Shown here: positions 20,740 through 31,554 of the stretch, one piece after another
How positions within the stretch are numbered: position 1 is the first letter of the stretch
How the letters are laid out: every line of letters begins with the position of its first letter
NCBI GenBank assembly: GCA_946902875.1
Contig: OX336359.1
Coordinates: forward strand, 1,550,001-1,614,000
Direction: 5' to 3'
Length of the DNA stretch: 64,000 nucleotides
From: Nematopogon swammerdamellus
Taxonomy: Eukaryota > Arthropoda > Insecta > Lepidoptera > Adelidae
Translations under genes and position numbers: made by a program
Notes under the pieces: generated by a model
The model's input: the letters and a program-made list of their open reading frames with translations, nothing else
What the model was told of the DNA's origin: nothing
Databases searched by the model: none

Positions 20740-21340
20740 TAATTTACTTTAAATACTTGAGTGAACGATTTGAATTTCTTTCTTCTCACGGCCTGGCTTT
20801 AAGATCTGCTGACAACTTACTCTTGGCAATACCGGCGCACTCAAGCTCGTTCTACACGGACTCTTTCACAGTACAAACAGCTCGCCTCTGGAATAATCTG
20901 CCCGTGCATTTACGCTCCTGTACGTCTATGAATGTATTTAAGATAAATTTAAACAAACTTCTCCTTTCCTTACAGAAGTAAATGCAATATATTACATAAG
21001 TAGATATGTTTACTCCCCTTCTCTTACTCTCCTGTCATTCAGTTGATTGTGTTGCGCAACGGTACCACCGATTAATGTACATATAATATATAAGTTTATT
21101 ATATACATATATATGCTTATTAAAGTATCTATGTAGTATTCGTACGTAGTTTATCATACATATTTCTTTAAGCTAACACATTGTCACAAACTATTCTTGT
21201 TCGCCTGCATGTACTTCTCCCACATCCCAAAGGTTAGTTAGAATAGAATGCCTCGCGGCATTAAGCTCGCCTGTTGTACCTAATTTTGATAAATTGGTGT
21301 TCAATAAAGAATATATACATACATACATACATACTTTTAA
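20740..21340 (+). mobile_element. L2 LINE 3' end with (TACA)n tail
   Basis: Includes the ORF2 C-terminal remnant at 20757-20981 and a 3'-UTR with cattcagttgattgtgttgc, aacggtaccaccgattaat, a 'ggtgttcaataaagaata' poly(A)-signal-like region and a tail of tacatacatacatacatac. The element is 5'-truncated. A second 3'-UTR fragment lies next to the GA microsatellite at 9118. Confidence 0.75.
20757..20981 (+). pseudogene. L2 reverse transcriptase C-terminus
   Basis: A 74-codon open segment reads FTVQTARLWNNLPVHLR and FKINLNKLLLSL, a form of the conserved end of insect LINE ORF2 (x-VxxxRLWNxLP ... FKxxLxxxLL). The catalytic fingers and palm are missing, so it is non-functional. The initial Met is incidental. 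Confidence 0.7.
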
Positions 21341-21747
21341 GTTGAATTAACTCAATAAAGTCGTCGAAGACAACGACGAGACTCGACAGCACAATCGACA
21401 GGCCACGCACATTCTAGTCAGTAGCTCCTATTACTGCGTCGACGGCCGGCAGTCGGTACCCAACTTACCGGTAATTTAGTTCAGTAATCTCCAAAATACA
21501 TTTTGTGTCGCAACTGTAGTTACTGTGGGAAAAGTCGCTGTTTACCGAATGTTCACAAATCATGATTTTGTATAAACTGTTTACAAATCATGATTGAACG
21601 GAGTTTGATAGTTCGGCGTTTTTCGTATTGCGTAGAAAAATGAATGATGTAGAAATCAAAATGCCTTCTATATTTTAGTCTTAGTATAATTAATTCAAAG
21701 TATGTCTGTTCCTAACGGTTAACCTCGAAATCGGCTAAACCAACTTT
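21341..21747. other. no feature recognised
   Basis: Mixed sequence. 'aatcatgattttgtataaac' and 'caaatcatgattgaacgg' at 21558 and 21583 form a local direct similarity of about 12 bp. No gene seen. Confidence 0.3.
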
Positions 21748-21748
21748 A

Positions 21749-22073
21749 TTTTTATTTTTATGGAAACTGGCACGGTTGGCTACATCACCTACAACATCCG
21801 CGATGTCAGCCCATAACACCGGGTGAACTTGGTGCCACGTCAGTGCTTCCCTTCGGTCGTGCCGGCTACACTGAACTGGACGGAAAACACAAACTATTTA
21901 CATAGCCGTTTCGACCGACCTTTCATTCAGTGCGGTTGTACCAACCCGGGCGGTTTAAACCCTACCACCTAGTAATATAAGAAGGGAGTCATATCCCTTA
22001 GTCACCTTTTACGACATACACGGGGAAAGACGCAGTGGGGCTATTCTTTTAAAGTATCGACCCCACACGGTAC
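21749..22073 (-). mobile_element. SINE-C copy
   Basis: A tail/core with cctagtaatataagaaggga, then gtcatatcccttagtcacct and the D-head hairpins (agtggggctattcttttaaa, cgaccccacacggtac). Same composite junction as the copies at 7569 and 13315. Confidence 0.87.
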
Positions 22074-22147
22074 GTGGAGTTTTCATCCAACGCCGCCCGC
22101 CATAGTTACAAACTGCTACTTACTACTTAGTACTTATCAATATTCAA

Positions 22148-22545
22148 GTGGCGGATGACCGAGTGGTTTGGACATCGACTTCTCATGCGAGAGGTCCGAG
22201 GTTCGAATCCGGTCGGCGTGTACAATGAGTTTTTTCTGACGAAAAAATTTACGTGCATACATCTACACCTGTTCATCGTTCGGAACCGGTGTAAAACTGT
22301 AGATCCCTTCCCTTGCCCCTTACTAGGTGGTAGGCTTAAATTGTAGCCGACTAGTATGATACCACCGTACTGGATGTAAGATGGCCGCTTAGCAGCCTCG
22401 GTTGTGTTCTTCTCTAGTCCAGTATAGCCAGCAATCCAGGGAATTCTCCGGTGTGGCACCTACCTTCTCGGAGGTGATATTGGCTGGTCGTAGCATGTGC
22501 TTTCAGCTTTGGGCCCTCCGACTCAGCCACACATACCTGATAATA
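22148..22545 (+). mobile_element. SINE-B, full length with tRNA-like head
   Basis: Best B copy. The head has a tRNA A-box (tgaccgagtggtt, 22156-22168) and B-box (ggttcgaatcc, 22200-22210). The core runs 22291-22375 (gtaaaactgtagatccc ... accaccgtactgg). The body ggccgcttagcagcctcggt leads to a tail ending cagccacacatacctgataa, here without the usual A-tract. Type-2 tRNAs (Ser/Leu) have a similar A-box, so that is the likely ancestor class. Confidence 0.9.
22156..22210 (+). promoter_or_regulatory. Pol III internal promoter (A and B boxes) of SINE-B
   Basis: A box tgaccgagtggtt and B box ggttcgaatcc, starts 44 bp apart, both close to tRNA consensus. They would direct RNA polymerase III from about 10-15 bp upstream if still active. 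Confidence 0.7.
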
Positions 22546-22799
22546 TAAATATATGTATAAATCTGTTTAATTGTAATTACCAAATTGTCTTCAACGCTGG
22601 ATTTCGTAATGTGCTTAGAAGAACATACATGGACACTTCAAAGTGACTGTATCTCTTTGCTTAATTACATATTTTAAAGAAAGCATTAATCGCTGGCTTA
22701 CCTGAAACAAAAGGAAAAAAAATATTAGATATTTTTATATTTTTATTAAAAAATAAATGCGTCTTATTGTTATTTATTACGCATGGTGTTAAAAAAATA

Positions 22800-23036
22800 T
22801 TATGGAAACTGACACGGCTGGCTACATCACCTACAACATCCGTGATGTCAGCCCATAGCACCGGGTGAACTAGGTGCCATGTCAGTGCTTCCCTTCATTT
22901 CATGCCGGCTACACTGAACTGGACAGAAAACACGAACTATTTACATAGCCGTTTCGACCGACGACGGTTCATTCAGTGCGGTGGATCTAGCCCGGGTGGG
23001 ATAAACCCTACCACCTAGTCAGGTAATAAGGGAATA
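22800..23036 (-). mobile_element. SINE-A, head missing
   Basis: ggaaactgacacggctggct to cctagtcaggtaataaggga, ending within the core. The 'gcccgggtgggataaaccct' core variant is shared with the copies at 37488 and 60034. Confidence 0.82.
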
Positions 23037-23180
23037 TTCATACTTACATATATTCGCGTGGTTGAAAGCCAAGTACCATCTTTCTTATAGGAACTTAGCA
23101 GTAGGGTCGAAAACGATCGAAATGGGATACATAAATTGGCTGTTTATTTCGAATTTAACGCGAGCAGAGCGTAGAAGTAT

Positions 23181-23511
23181 TTACATACATACATACCACA
23201 CACGCTGTATCCCGACAATCAGGGTAAGCAGAGTAATCGGTGTTGTGCTGCAAGAGCTCTGTATAAATGCAGCACAACATCGACCACCACGTTTAGCAAA
23301 GTATTCGGACAAGATAACTATCAAGCAGCAAGTAAGGCACAAAGACCCACCTGGCACGACTCGGTGGAAGTACCGTTGCCAAGGTGAGAGGTGGCAATCC
23401 TGTCGCCCTTTAGCACGACATCTCGTCCTTATGCCTTAGTCGCCTTTTACGACATGCACGGGGAGAGACGCAGTGGGGCTATTCTTTTTAAGTACCGGCC
23501 TCACACAGTAC
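23181..23511 (-). mobile_element. D retroposon, full length
   Basis: Minus strand: D head (accgtgtgaggccggtactt start, changed in one arm), gtcgtaaaaggcgactaagg, body (cctctcaccttggcaacgg), stem-loop (cgatgttgtgctg ... cagcacaacaccg) and the tail ggtatgtatgtatgtatg. About 330 bp from head to tail, the reference copy for this family. Confidence 0.82.
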
Positions 23512-23800
23512 CTACAGAAGTATTTTATAGTCAAAATCAGGACCGGAAACGAAATAACTGTCACCCACCCACACCGCCTCACTTCCGTTAACTACAAGTG
23601 TTGGTAAATCATGTTACATATTTACTTAGGCACAATGACCGCATTTGTATAAAAGCAAACCTTATTCAATTACGATACGGTTTAATATTGCCTGAAGATT
23701 GCTAGAGTAAATATTTTGTGTGAGAATGTAGTTCCAAAATTTTGGTTGCCGATATTAAGGTGAAACTACTTTACCCGGGTGTTGAATAAAGTAAAATATG

Positions 23801-24010
23801 AATACATACATACATAGCGTCACGCCTGTTTACCGGTGGGGTAGGCAGAGACAACGGATCTCCACGTGCCACGATCCTGACACGCCTCTGCCGCCTCTTC
23901 CACTCTCATAATGTTCTTCATTCATGCTCGTATGTTACGGGTACTACGCACTTGACCCTTTTTGAGCACATGCCCGATCTGGTCCAGGTACGTGCGTCTA
24001 GGGCGACCCT
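23801..24010 (-). mobile_element. F retroposon with (ATGT)n tail
   Basis: Plus strand starts atacatacatacatagcgtc and continues ggtggggtaggcagagacaa, gatctccacgtgccacgatc and 'cactctcataatgttcttca'. The reverse complement matches 58085-58262 in order, including the tail. Confidence 0.75.
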
Positions 24011-24065
24011 TCCCGACTCTTATACTCACATTCGATCCATTAATTGGTATTGTGCTGTAATTGGC

Positions 24066-24298
24066 CCTTCTTGCCTTACTAGGTAGGGTTTATACCGCCC
24101 GGGTTGGTACCACCGCACTGCATGAAAAGGCGTTCGAAACGGCTTTGTAAATAGTTTGTGTTTTCCGTCCATTTCAGTGTAGCCGACATGAAATGAAGGG
24201 AAGCGCTGACATGGCACCTAGTTCACCCGGTGTTATGGGGTGACATCGCAGATATTGTAGGTGCTGTAGCCAACCGTATCAGTTTCCATAAAAAATTA
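24066..24298 (+). mobile_element. SINE-A, head missing
   Basis: Starts in the core (cttgccttactaggtaggg, gggttggtaccaccgcactg) and runs to gtatcagtttccataaaaaa. Plus orientation, so it faces away from the preceding F copy. Confidence 0.8.
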
Positions 24299-24393
24299 AA
24301 ATTCCTAACCTGACCTTACAAGGTGGCAGGCAAATTAAGGTCGGCGAAAAAAGTTTGAATAATTTCCTTTTAGATATATTTTCCGATGTAAAG

Positions 24394-24465
24394 TCAGACC
24401 ACGCCCGGTGTGCTTAACTTCGATGATCAAACGCCGTTGCATAGCACGACCGAGCTTCCGAGGGT
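24394..24465 (-). mobile_element. SINE-A head fragment, 5S-like
   Basis: Plus strand: cagaccacgcccggtgtgct, taacttcgatgatcaaacg, then ccgagcttccgagggtaac. The taacttcgatgatc part resembles antisense 5S rRNA more closely than the other A copies do, so this may be an older variant of the head. Confidence 0.55.
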
Positions 24466-24523
24466 AACAAAGGTCGAGACGGTGCAAAGCCAGTAGGTAA
24501 CTAACGTATAATTTTTTTTTTTT

Positions 24524-24816
24524 GCATCTCTCCCCTTACTAGTCGTAAAAGGCGACTAAGGACACGGGCACGATGCCGTGCTAAAGGGGCTCGCCACCTC
24601 TCACCTTGGCACGGTGCTTCCACCGGGTCATGCAGCAGGTGGGTCTTCCTTCGTGCCTTACATGCTGCTTGATAGATAAATCTTGTCTGAATACATTGCG
24701 AAACGTGGTGGTCGGTGTTGTCTTGTAATTTACTAGAGTTCTTGCAGCACAGCACCGATTGTTGTGCTTACCCCGATTGTCGGGATTCAGCGTGTGTGAT
24801 ATGTATGTATGTATTT
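24524..24816 (+). mobile_element. D retroposon, head-truncated
   Basis: gcatctctccccttactagt, cgtaaaaggcgactaagg, body 'ctctcaccttggcacggtg', stem-loop arms cggtgttgtcttg and cagcacagcaccg (imperfect), tail gtgatatgtatgtatgta. The 'ttactag' insertion in the head is private to this copy. Confidence 0.8.
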
Positions 24817-25029
24817 TATCTAGAATCCGAACAGGAGAACTCATCTTCGAGATGAGATAGCACTTTTCGGGGCTCTGTACGGGACCCTATTCCTATTCAA
24901 GCTATTGACGATAATCCACAGGGTATGAAGAAAAACATATTCAAAGCTTGTCAATAAGACGCCTGGAGCCCGCCAGTTTGAATTTTTCGTAAAAGACTAT
25001 GTCACACGGACTATCGAGATGAGTCCAAA

Positions 25030-25338
25030 AAACCGACCAAGTGCGAGTCGGACTCGCGCACCGAGGTTTCCGCACCACAAAAAAAAACATTGAAAAAAAC
25101 ACGTTTCTTGTATGGGAACCCCCTTAATTTTTTACTTTTTCTATTTTTTATTATTTGTTGTTATACCGCCGTAATAAATAACACATATTCTGAGAAAATT
25201 TCAACGGGATACCTATTACGGTTCAAGAGATACAGCCCTCGGGCAGACGGACGGACGGACAGACAGACAGACAGACATACAAACAGACGGCGTAGGCTTA
25301 GTAATAGGCTTCCGTGCGGGATACGGAAACCTAAAAAA
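25030..25338 (+). mobile_element. K repeat, complete
   Basis: Hairpin aagtgcgagtcggactcgcg, caccgaggtttccgca, interior 'cacgtttcttgtatggga', 'acggttcaagagatacagcc', a gacggacggacggacagac run and the closing gggatacggaaacctaaaaa. Open frames on both strands here (Lys/Arg/Thr and Leu/Ser rich) are repeat artefacts. Confidence 0.85.
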
Positions 25339-25344
25339 TGGTTT

Positions 25345-25798
25345 ATGTGTTGAATGTGTTGAATGAGCACGCAAACCCTGTTTTTGGTTTCACTAAAAAA
25401 AAAAAAATTAAAGTGCAATTACAAATTTAAAAAATCTAATATAATTTCCATTTACTTACTTAAAGGAGTAGGGGGACCGCCAAGTAAATAAAATATAAAA
25501 GCTCAGAGCTGCGTGAATATTTATTTAGCGGTCCGCGATATGTAAGTAAAACGGAAATAATTTTGAACTTAAGGTCGGGGAGTTTTTTTAATTAGTAATT
25601 TAACTTTTACTAATTTTCATGCTTGCCAACTTTGGTGGCATGAGATGATTCGCAAGACTGCGGGATACGGAAGCACACGTCGGGTTAGCAGACATCCATT
25701 CTGCTGGAATGTCGGCTGTACCGTCGGCAGAAACAGTCCGTATATCTACTATTTCTTCATTGGATAAGTGCAAAGCTGAAAATGAAGAGAAAAAATAC
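25345..25798. other. no feature recognised
   Basis: Includes a weak local inverted similarity: tttacttacttaaaggagta at 25452 against gatatgtaagtaaaacgg at 25538. No gene or known family. Confidence 0.3.
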
Positions 25799-25799
25799 G

Positions 25800-26029
25800 T
25801 CCTTACTAGGTGGTAGGGTTTATCCCGGCCGGGTTAATACCACCGCACTGAACGAAACGTCTTTCGAAACGGCTATTTAAATAGTTCGTGTTTTCCGTCC
25901 AGTTCAGTGTAGCCGACATGAAATGAAGGGAAGCACTGACATGGCACCTAGTTCACCCGGTGTTATGGGCTGACATAACGGATGTTGTATGTGATGTAGC
26001 AAACCGTGTCAGTTTCCATAAAAAAAAAT
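25800..26029 (+). mobile_element. SINE-A, head missing
   Basis: ccttactaggtggtagggtt, aataccaccgcactgaacga, to accgtgtcagtttccataaa and an A-tract. 5'-truncated within the core at the same place as several other copies. Confidence 0.83.
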
Positions 26030-27370
26030 GCTTAGTACTAACATATAAAAATAAAAACATAATACTGTATGTACTGTTTAATATCTTGAACCAATTCTAG
26101 CACATAATGTGTCTCTCTGTGGTTTTCTTATTTATTTATTTATAGGTAAATCAACATTATCCTTACAAACATTTAACAACAAAAAAAACTGATACATAAC
26201 TTGCACTATGGAACATAAGCACGGTATATAGACGAATACCAGGATACGGCAACAGAAGTGTCAAACTTGGTGTGATTATAGTGCAAACTCTAAAGTAAAA
26301 CAAAAAATTAAAAAAAAACGGCCAATTGTGAGTCGGTTCGAGCTAAGGATCCTAAACTGAAGGAAAGAAAACAATTTTTTTTTGGTAAATACATAACAAA
26401 AAAATATATTGTGATGCCCCGAGCCCGACTAGTAGTTGGCCGTTTTGTTTTCTTATTCTTTCTTTTGATGCCAACGGTACCTTTTAAGACACAAGGACAA
26501 ATTCCATGGGGCTGGCATTTGCTTTGTCATTCAAAACAAACCAAACAGAGAAGAGAGTTACCCCAACAGTGTGCGCATGTGTAGCGTGAGGGTGCATGTG
26601 TGTGTGCTAAGAGGGCGGTTTAACGTTTCAAGTTGTCACACATTGGGATACTTGAATTTGGTAAATACTTTCGCTCGGTCACAGAAGGGTGTACACGGAG
26701 CATTTAAATTGTATTATCCGTTTTAAATAAAAAAATGGAAGATGGTTTTTGGCCAAAAGGCCTTGTAATTCTTGCGACAGATTGACGCTAGCCGCTGAGG
26801 CACTTAACGACAATGGAACGGCAACGACCACAGCATGTCTACGGCACGGCAGTATTGGAGACAAAAAGCATTCAGTCCCATTTCGGTTTTCGTGCGCTTA
26901 CACCCTATGCACTTCTTTTTTTTACGAAAACCTAAACCCAGTTTCGTGACAACGGCGTGACAGAATGGCATAGTGTCATTCTGACAGAATGAAATGTCCA
27001 ATATGAGTCTTAGCATTTCATCTTAAGTTTTATTTTAATAAAACACAATAATACTGATGTTATTAAATTAAAATTGAAGTAAATAAACTTAGATCGAAAC
27101 GAAATACTATTCCAACTGCAAAAAAAATCCTTTCAAAACTTCGTTGAGCATGATGTCCAATATTCTGGCGGCAGTCTTCCCCTGGATGGCAACACTCTCC
27201 CGTTGAGTGAGGAACGTGTCAGCCCTATAAACACCAGATGCCCCGAATTGAATCTTTGAAGTCGCCAACTAAATCAGGTTACGTTAAAAAGTTTAAAAAA
27301 ATAACTTCAAAATGCCTTTTAATTAGCATATGACTCAAACCGCCGACCTAAACCAGAACTATAGATCATT
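26030..27370. other. sparse region, no gene recognised
   Basis: A K-hairpin-like remnant lies at 26315-26350 (aacggccaattgtgagtcgg). cggcaacgaccacagcatgt at 26820 belongs to a minor repeat also seen near 16620 and 29690. Remaining sequence is AT-rich and unassigned. Confidence 0.3.
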
Positions 27371-27500
27371 GCCTCAAACAGTCTGCATCCGTAAGTGCCT
27401 CGAACAGTCTGCATCCGTAAGTGCCTTAAACAGTCTGCATCCGTGAGTGCCTCAAGCAGTTTGCATCCGTGAGTGTCTCAAACAGTCCGTATTCTTGAGA
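27371..27500 (+). repeat. 26-bp minisatellite, 5 units
   Basis: cagtctgcatccgt-type starts fall at 27379, 27405, 27431, 27457 and 27483, exactly 26 bp apart. The unit is cagtctgcatccgtragtgc plus ctyaaa. The last unit is degraded (cagtccgtattctt). Confidence 0.93.
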
Positions 27501-27504
27501 TAGC

Positions 27505-28344
27505 TCCTAAAACAATGAGACCGGTAGACTTAAATATTTAAGAGTCAGGATTTATTCCAAAGAGGGAGCTGTTATAAATCAGCTGGTTCGTGTAAAATAT
27601 TCCCGGCATTTGTCAAAATAATGGCGCCTGCCGCGACAACCGTGTCGTGAACCATTAGAGCAGCTATTACACAAGGTTTAAATTTTATAGGAATACTGAC
27701 GGATGCTATGTTCTATTATTATTATTGATATAGTAACGCTTGCAGCTTTGGCTTATGCGTGTATTCTGTACGTTCAGTGCACTTGATTGTCACTTTTATT
27801 TTTTATTAGATATACTTAATTTGTTGCTATTTAGTATTTTGGATTTTTTATTCACTTAATTACCTTAAATTTGGTTTCATTGTTAATAAAGTGTTTGTCC
27901 AACTGGTTTTTGAAATCATTTACTGAGATATAATTTTATCAATTGACGTAATTTATTCTAGAAGTATTTGAGTTAAAATGTCGAATATATCAAAGTAATA
28001 TTGTCCGTTCCGACGAACTTACTCGTAAGTCGAAAGCTACGTATGAATAAATGAAAAATCTATTAATGTATATAGGTGACCTCATGCTTCACGGAGTTTG
28101 GGAACCAGCGTTTTTTTGACGTACGTATAGTAAATGCTGACGCCTCCTCATACAAAACAACATGATACAACATCTAACATAACCATGACGCAGATCTCCA
28201 TCGCAAGGGCAGTTTGAACGAAAATCCGGGGCACATGTAGAAAAATAAGCAAATGCATGACGGCCCTGGCTTATTTTCTACCGAAGAATAAGCCTTCAAT
28301 AGCTATCACTGTCGGAAAGCTTCATAGAGTTGTGAAAGTATTGC
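27505..28344. other. no feature recognised
   Basis: AT-rich. Partial words such as 'ctcgtaagtcgaaagctacg' are unassigned. No ORF of note. Confidence 0.3.
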
Positions 28345-28676
28345 AAGTTGTGGCGGACGACGATGGCTCCGCAGTCGGCACATCTTAGCTAGGGAAAATT
28401 AGTATAGAAAATAGCGTAGTGAGGCAGCGGCCGGCGTAGTCATAGAAGTAGGTTTTATAAGTTAGCATAGTGTAGCATAGGCGCGGGCTAGGTATAATTA
28501 AGATAATATAAGTTAGATATAAGTTAGTTATTAAGAAATATATTTTTTACAACACCGTAGACTAGTTAGCTCGTAAGGCCTAGCCCGTTAGACTTAATTA
28601 ACATATTGACTAGGCTAGATATAAGTTTTCATTTAATAAATAAATATATCTGGTCGGTCTTTTACTGGAGCATACA
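28345..28676 (+). other. possible LTR
   Basis: Starts near tgtggcggacgacgatggct, contains short repeats of tataagttag and tagcatag, a ttaataaataaatatatctg poly(A)-signal-like region and ends near ctggagcatacac. This resembles BEL/Pao-type LTRs I know from moths, but no target duplication, partner LTR or internal domain is visible. It could be a solo LTR or a chance likeness. Confidence 0.35.
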
Positions 28677-29230
28677 CGGACGAAGCGAGTAAGGCAGAGG
28701 GCGGTAGTGTCGCATAACGGGACTCATAGCCGAGCCGGGCGCCTATTACCCCCGCCCGCGCATTATCGAGCGACACAAGCGCGCTGGGCCGAGCGGGCGG
28801 GGAGTCATATAAATATAGGTGCCATTGCGACGGCTCGGCAGACCGCAGCGAACCACGAGAGAGAGAAGACCTCCAGCAAGACAGCAAGAACACAGCAAGC
28901 ACAGGACGTATACTCCCACAAGCGGTCGAGTTCGTCGGGCAAGCAAGAGCCTCATTCGCCGTCTCTCTCTCTCCGCTGCGCGTCTCACATTTGCGGCACC
29001 CGCACAACCTGCCGTACCGTCTCGTCCGTCGCTGCTCCGGTAGTAGGCCGGCCTACTATTTTTACCGTTGAGCACCGGAGTCTTATTTCGCGCCCGTACA
29101 CTCCGTTATTCCCTCTCCGCGAGTCGCTGACCGAGTGACTTGGGTGTCTTCGTCGATCCAGATTGCAAGAAACACTACAGTCCACCGCTCCCTGAGCGTC
29201 GATCTTGAACACAAGTTTTGTTTAACCCTG
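28677..29230 (+). other. GC-rich segment with TATA-like box
   Basis: Markedly GC- and CpG-richer than its surroundings. catataaatataggtgcc at 28806 is a good TATA match, with 'gcagaccgcagcgaaccacg' 35-50 bp downstream. Open frames on both strands up to 143 codons (Arg/Ser-rich) reflect the composition and show no domain. Candidates are the U3/R/U5 or leader of an LTR element, or a promoter of an unseen gene. Confidence 0.35.
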
Positions 29231-29336
29231 TAACTAATATAGGTATATAAAGAATACAGTTAACATTATATATGTTCTAATCTTAACCTTAATATATCAT
29301 TTGTACATATATGTTATGTTATATATATATTAATTT

Positions 29337-29570
29337 TATTTTTATGTGAATCAGCATGTGTGGCTGTGCCGAGAGACCAATGGTGCAGTCGACAGAGCCA
29401 AAATCACCTCTCCTCGCGAAACCACGCTCAGTTAGATGCCATGCCAGCAGATTTGCGGACTGTTGCTAGGCTGTCTAGCCCGTTAATACGACGTTTGAAG
29501 ACACCCAGGTTAAAGGATTCAGGAAATACACTCATTAACTCAATTATAAGCATTGGCACACTAAAATAAT
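29337..29570 (+). mobile_element. J repeat copy
   Basis: atgtgaatcagcatgtgtgg, ccaatggtgcagtcgacaga, cctctcctcgcgaaaccacg, then ttgcggactgttgctaggct and gttaaaggattcaggaaata. Lacks the 40-bp insertion seen in the copy at 3677. Confidence 0.6.
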
Positions 29571-30040
29571 GCTGTCCGCACTCGTAAAAACTGCACTAAA
29601 GCCTTCGCGAGGCCCTACTGCGATGTCGTGTTGTCCAATGGCTGCCTTCTGACTAGGCGATAACAGTTACGTTACGTTCGCTTCACGGCAGCACAGGAGA
29701 CAAAAATGTATGAAAATGTATGAACAGCTTTCTCACTGGACGGTGTGACGGTAATTATATGCCGTGACAGCTGCTTGAAATCCTGTCTGGCAGTGTTGCA
29801 AAGATTTGAAACATGATATTTTCCCAAATTGATCGCAATATAATTACGAGTATTACAGTTAGTATACACACATATAGATACATAACGTCATGCCGGTTTT
29901 CCATTGAGGTAAGCAGATATAATGGGACCTCGAATTGAATTTAATATAAATAAAAATAAATTTTCAGTTATATTTCTGAAGTTCAAAACCAAACGTTGTT
30001 TTTCATGCAACGACAAATAAATATAGAGATAAAAAAATGC
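29571..30040. other. no gene recognised
   Basis: gcttcacggcagcacaggag and acaaaaatgtatg at 29680-29712 belong to the minor repeat near 16660. Otherwise unassigned. Confidence 0.3.
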
Positions 30041-30276
30041 TTTTATAATCCGGTATGAGTGGCAGAGTCGGAGGAGCCAAAGCACATGCTCCGACCAGCC
30101 AATATCACCTCCGAGAAGGTAGGTGCCATACCGGAGACTTCCCTGGATTGCTGGCTATACTGAACTAGAGGAGAACACAACCGAGGCTGCTATGCGGCCA
30201 TCTTACATCCAGTACGGTGGTATCAATCCAGTCGGCTACAATTTGAGCCTACCACCTAGTAAGGGGCAAGGGGCAA
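30041..30276 (-). mobile_element. SINE-B, head missing
   Basis: aatccggtatgagtggcaga through gagacttccctggattgctg and atccagtacggtggtatcaa to cctagtaaggggcaagggg. Truncated within the core. Confidence 0.83.
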
Positions 30277-30774
30277 AAGTTCCATGCCATGCCGTGCCGT
30301 GCCATGCTGTGGTCGTGGTCGTAACGTTGTAGTGAGAAAGCGCCCAATGTCACCAAAAAGCTTCGTCCTATAAAGTCGGCAGTTTGGAGGGAAAATAAAA
30401 ATAAACTTCTCAGATAATATGTTTTTCACTTTCATAAGAAACTTCCTTAAAAGACTTTACTTCTTACTGTTTTCTGTGATGGGAATTTATGTTTTAAATT
30501 GTGGTGAGAGAGATGATTTTTCATTGGCTATATATTTTTAAATTAGGTGGATTACATTATTTATAATTTTGTTTAACGTTATAAATTTTGCATGTAAGTT
30601 TTTTCTCTAAGATTTATTATGTAATTATTAGAATTTTCTATTAAAAGTATATTATTTAGAATGTTATCTCTTCCAGTCAACCTGTAAAACCGTCCAATTG
30701 TGGGTTCCTCTCCTCAACGAATGTTCGGAGTTTAGAGGAAACCGCCTCTCGACGATATGGTCACAATTTTTTTA
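30277..30774. other. no feature recognised
   Basis: A short 'tgccatgccgtgccgtgcca' run at 30286 is a small (GCCAT)-like repeat. Otherwise AT-rich and unassigned. Confidence 0.3.
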
Positions 30775-30905
30775 GTAAATAAGGACAAGATGCCGTGCTA
30801 TAGGGCGACAGGTTAGCCACCTATCATTTTGGCGCGGTCCTTCCACCGAGTCATGTAGCAGGTGGGTCTTACTTGCTGCTTGATAGTTATCTTATCAGAA
30901 TACTG
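30775..30905 (+). mobile_element. D retroposon, middle part only
   Basis: taaggacaagatgccgtgct, acaggttagccacctatcat, ccttccaccgagtcatgtag and 'ttacttgctgcttgatag'. Both the hairpin head and the tail are absent, and it abuts LINE sequence on the right. Confidence 0.7.
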
Positions 30906-30909
30906 TCCT

Positions 30910-31020
30910 TAATGCAGATCGACCTGCCGAGGATGCGCACCAACCGGTTGTTAGGTATTTTATTCAAAGAACCGCGAAAATGTGGAACGCACTCCCTGCT
31001 CATCTATTTCCTCCCAAGTA
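30910..31020 (+). pseudogene. LINE RT C-terminus fragment
   Basis: gcaccaaccggttgttaggt, cgcgaaaatgtggaacgcac and tccctgctcatctatttcct encode an 'RTAKMWNALPAHLFPPKY'-like end of ORF2, a form of the L1 C-terminus. It breaks directly into a SINE-A tail. Confidence 0.5.
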
Positions 31021-31101
31021 CAGCACCTAGTTCACCCGGTGTTATGGGCTGACATCACGCCTGTTGTAGGTGATGTAGCCAACCGTGTCAGTTTCCATAA
31101 A
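31020..31101 (+). mobile_element. SINE-A 3' tail fragment
   Basis: gcacctagttcacccggtgt to ccgtgtcagtttccataaag. It joins LINE sequence at ccaagtacag on the left and a K element on the right. Confidence 0.78.
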
Positions 31102-31449
31102 GAAAACCAGCCAATCGAACTCGCGCACCGAGGGTTCCGTATCGCCATGTCACGGTCAGCACCACTCACGGCATCTATGTATTAGTTAAATTGCTTCATA
31201 CTCTTTTCGGTAGATGGCGCGCATACACTTTTTAGTTTCTTGTATGGGGATCACCGTGAATTGTTTACTTTTTCTTATTTTTATTATTTTGCTGTTATAT
31301 CGGCCATAATAATACATATTCTGTGAAAATTTCATCGGGCTACCTATTACGGTTCAAGAGATACAGCCCTCGGATAGACATACAGATAGACAGATGGCGG
31401 CGTTGGCTTAGTAATAGGGTCCCGTACGACGGATACGGAACCCTAAAAA
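31102..31449 (+). mobile_element. K repeat, hairpin eroded
   Basis: aaaaccagccaatcgaactc, gcgcaccgagggttccgtat, the long interior 'cttcatactcttttcggtag' and 'ctacctattacggttcaaga', and the closing acggatacggaaccctaaaa. The first hairpin arm has decayed (ccaatcga). Confidence 0.8.
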
Positions 31450-31554
31450 GTGAAGCGAGTGCGATAGAAATGTATGTACCGCCATATATCTACCAAACTT
31501 CTGTATTTTTTTACTCCATCACAAATCCGTCCTAGATCCCTCTGGACTGTAGTG

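Noticed and set aside
22148..22220. tRNA gene
   Set aside because: A and B boxes are good but the arms do not form a complete cloverleaf, and the unit continues into SINE-B with several copies.
28633..29138. Overlapping 124- and 143-codon frames
   Set aside because: GC-rich, low-stop composition on both strands with no domain. I kept the region only as a GC-rich segment.
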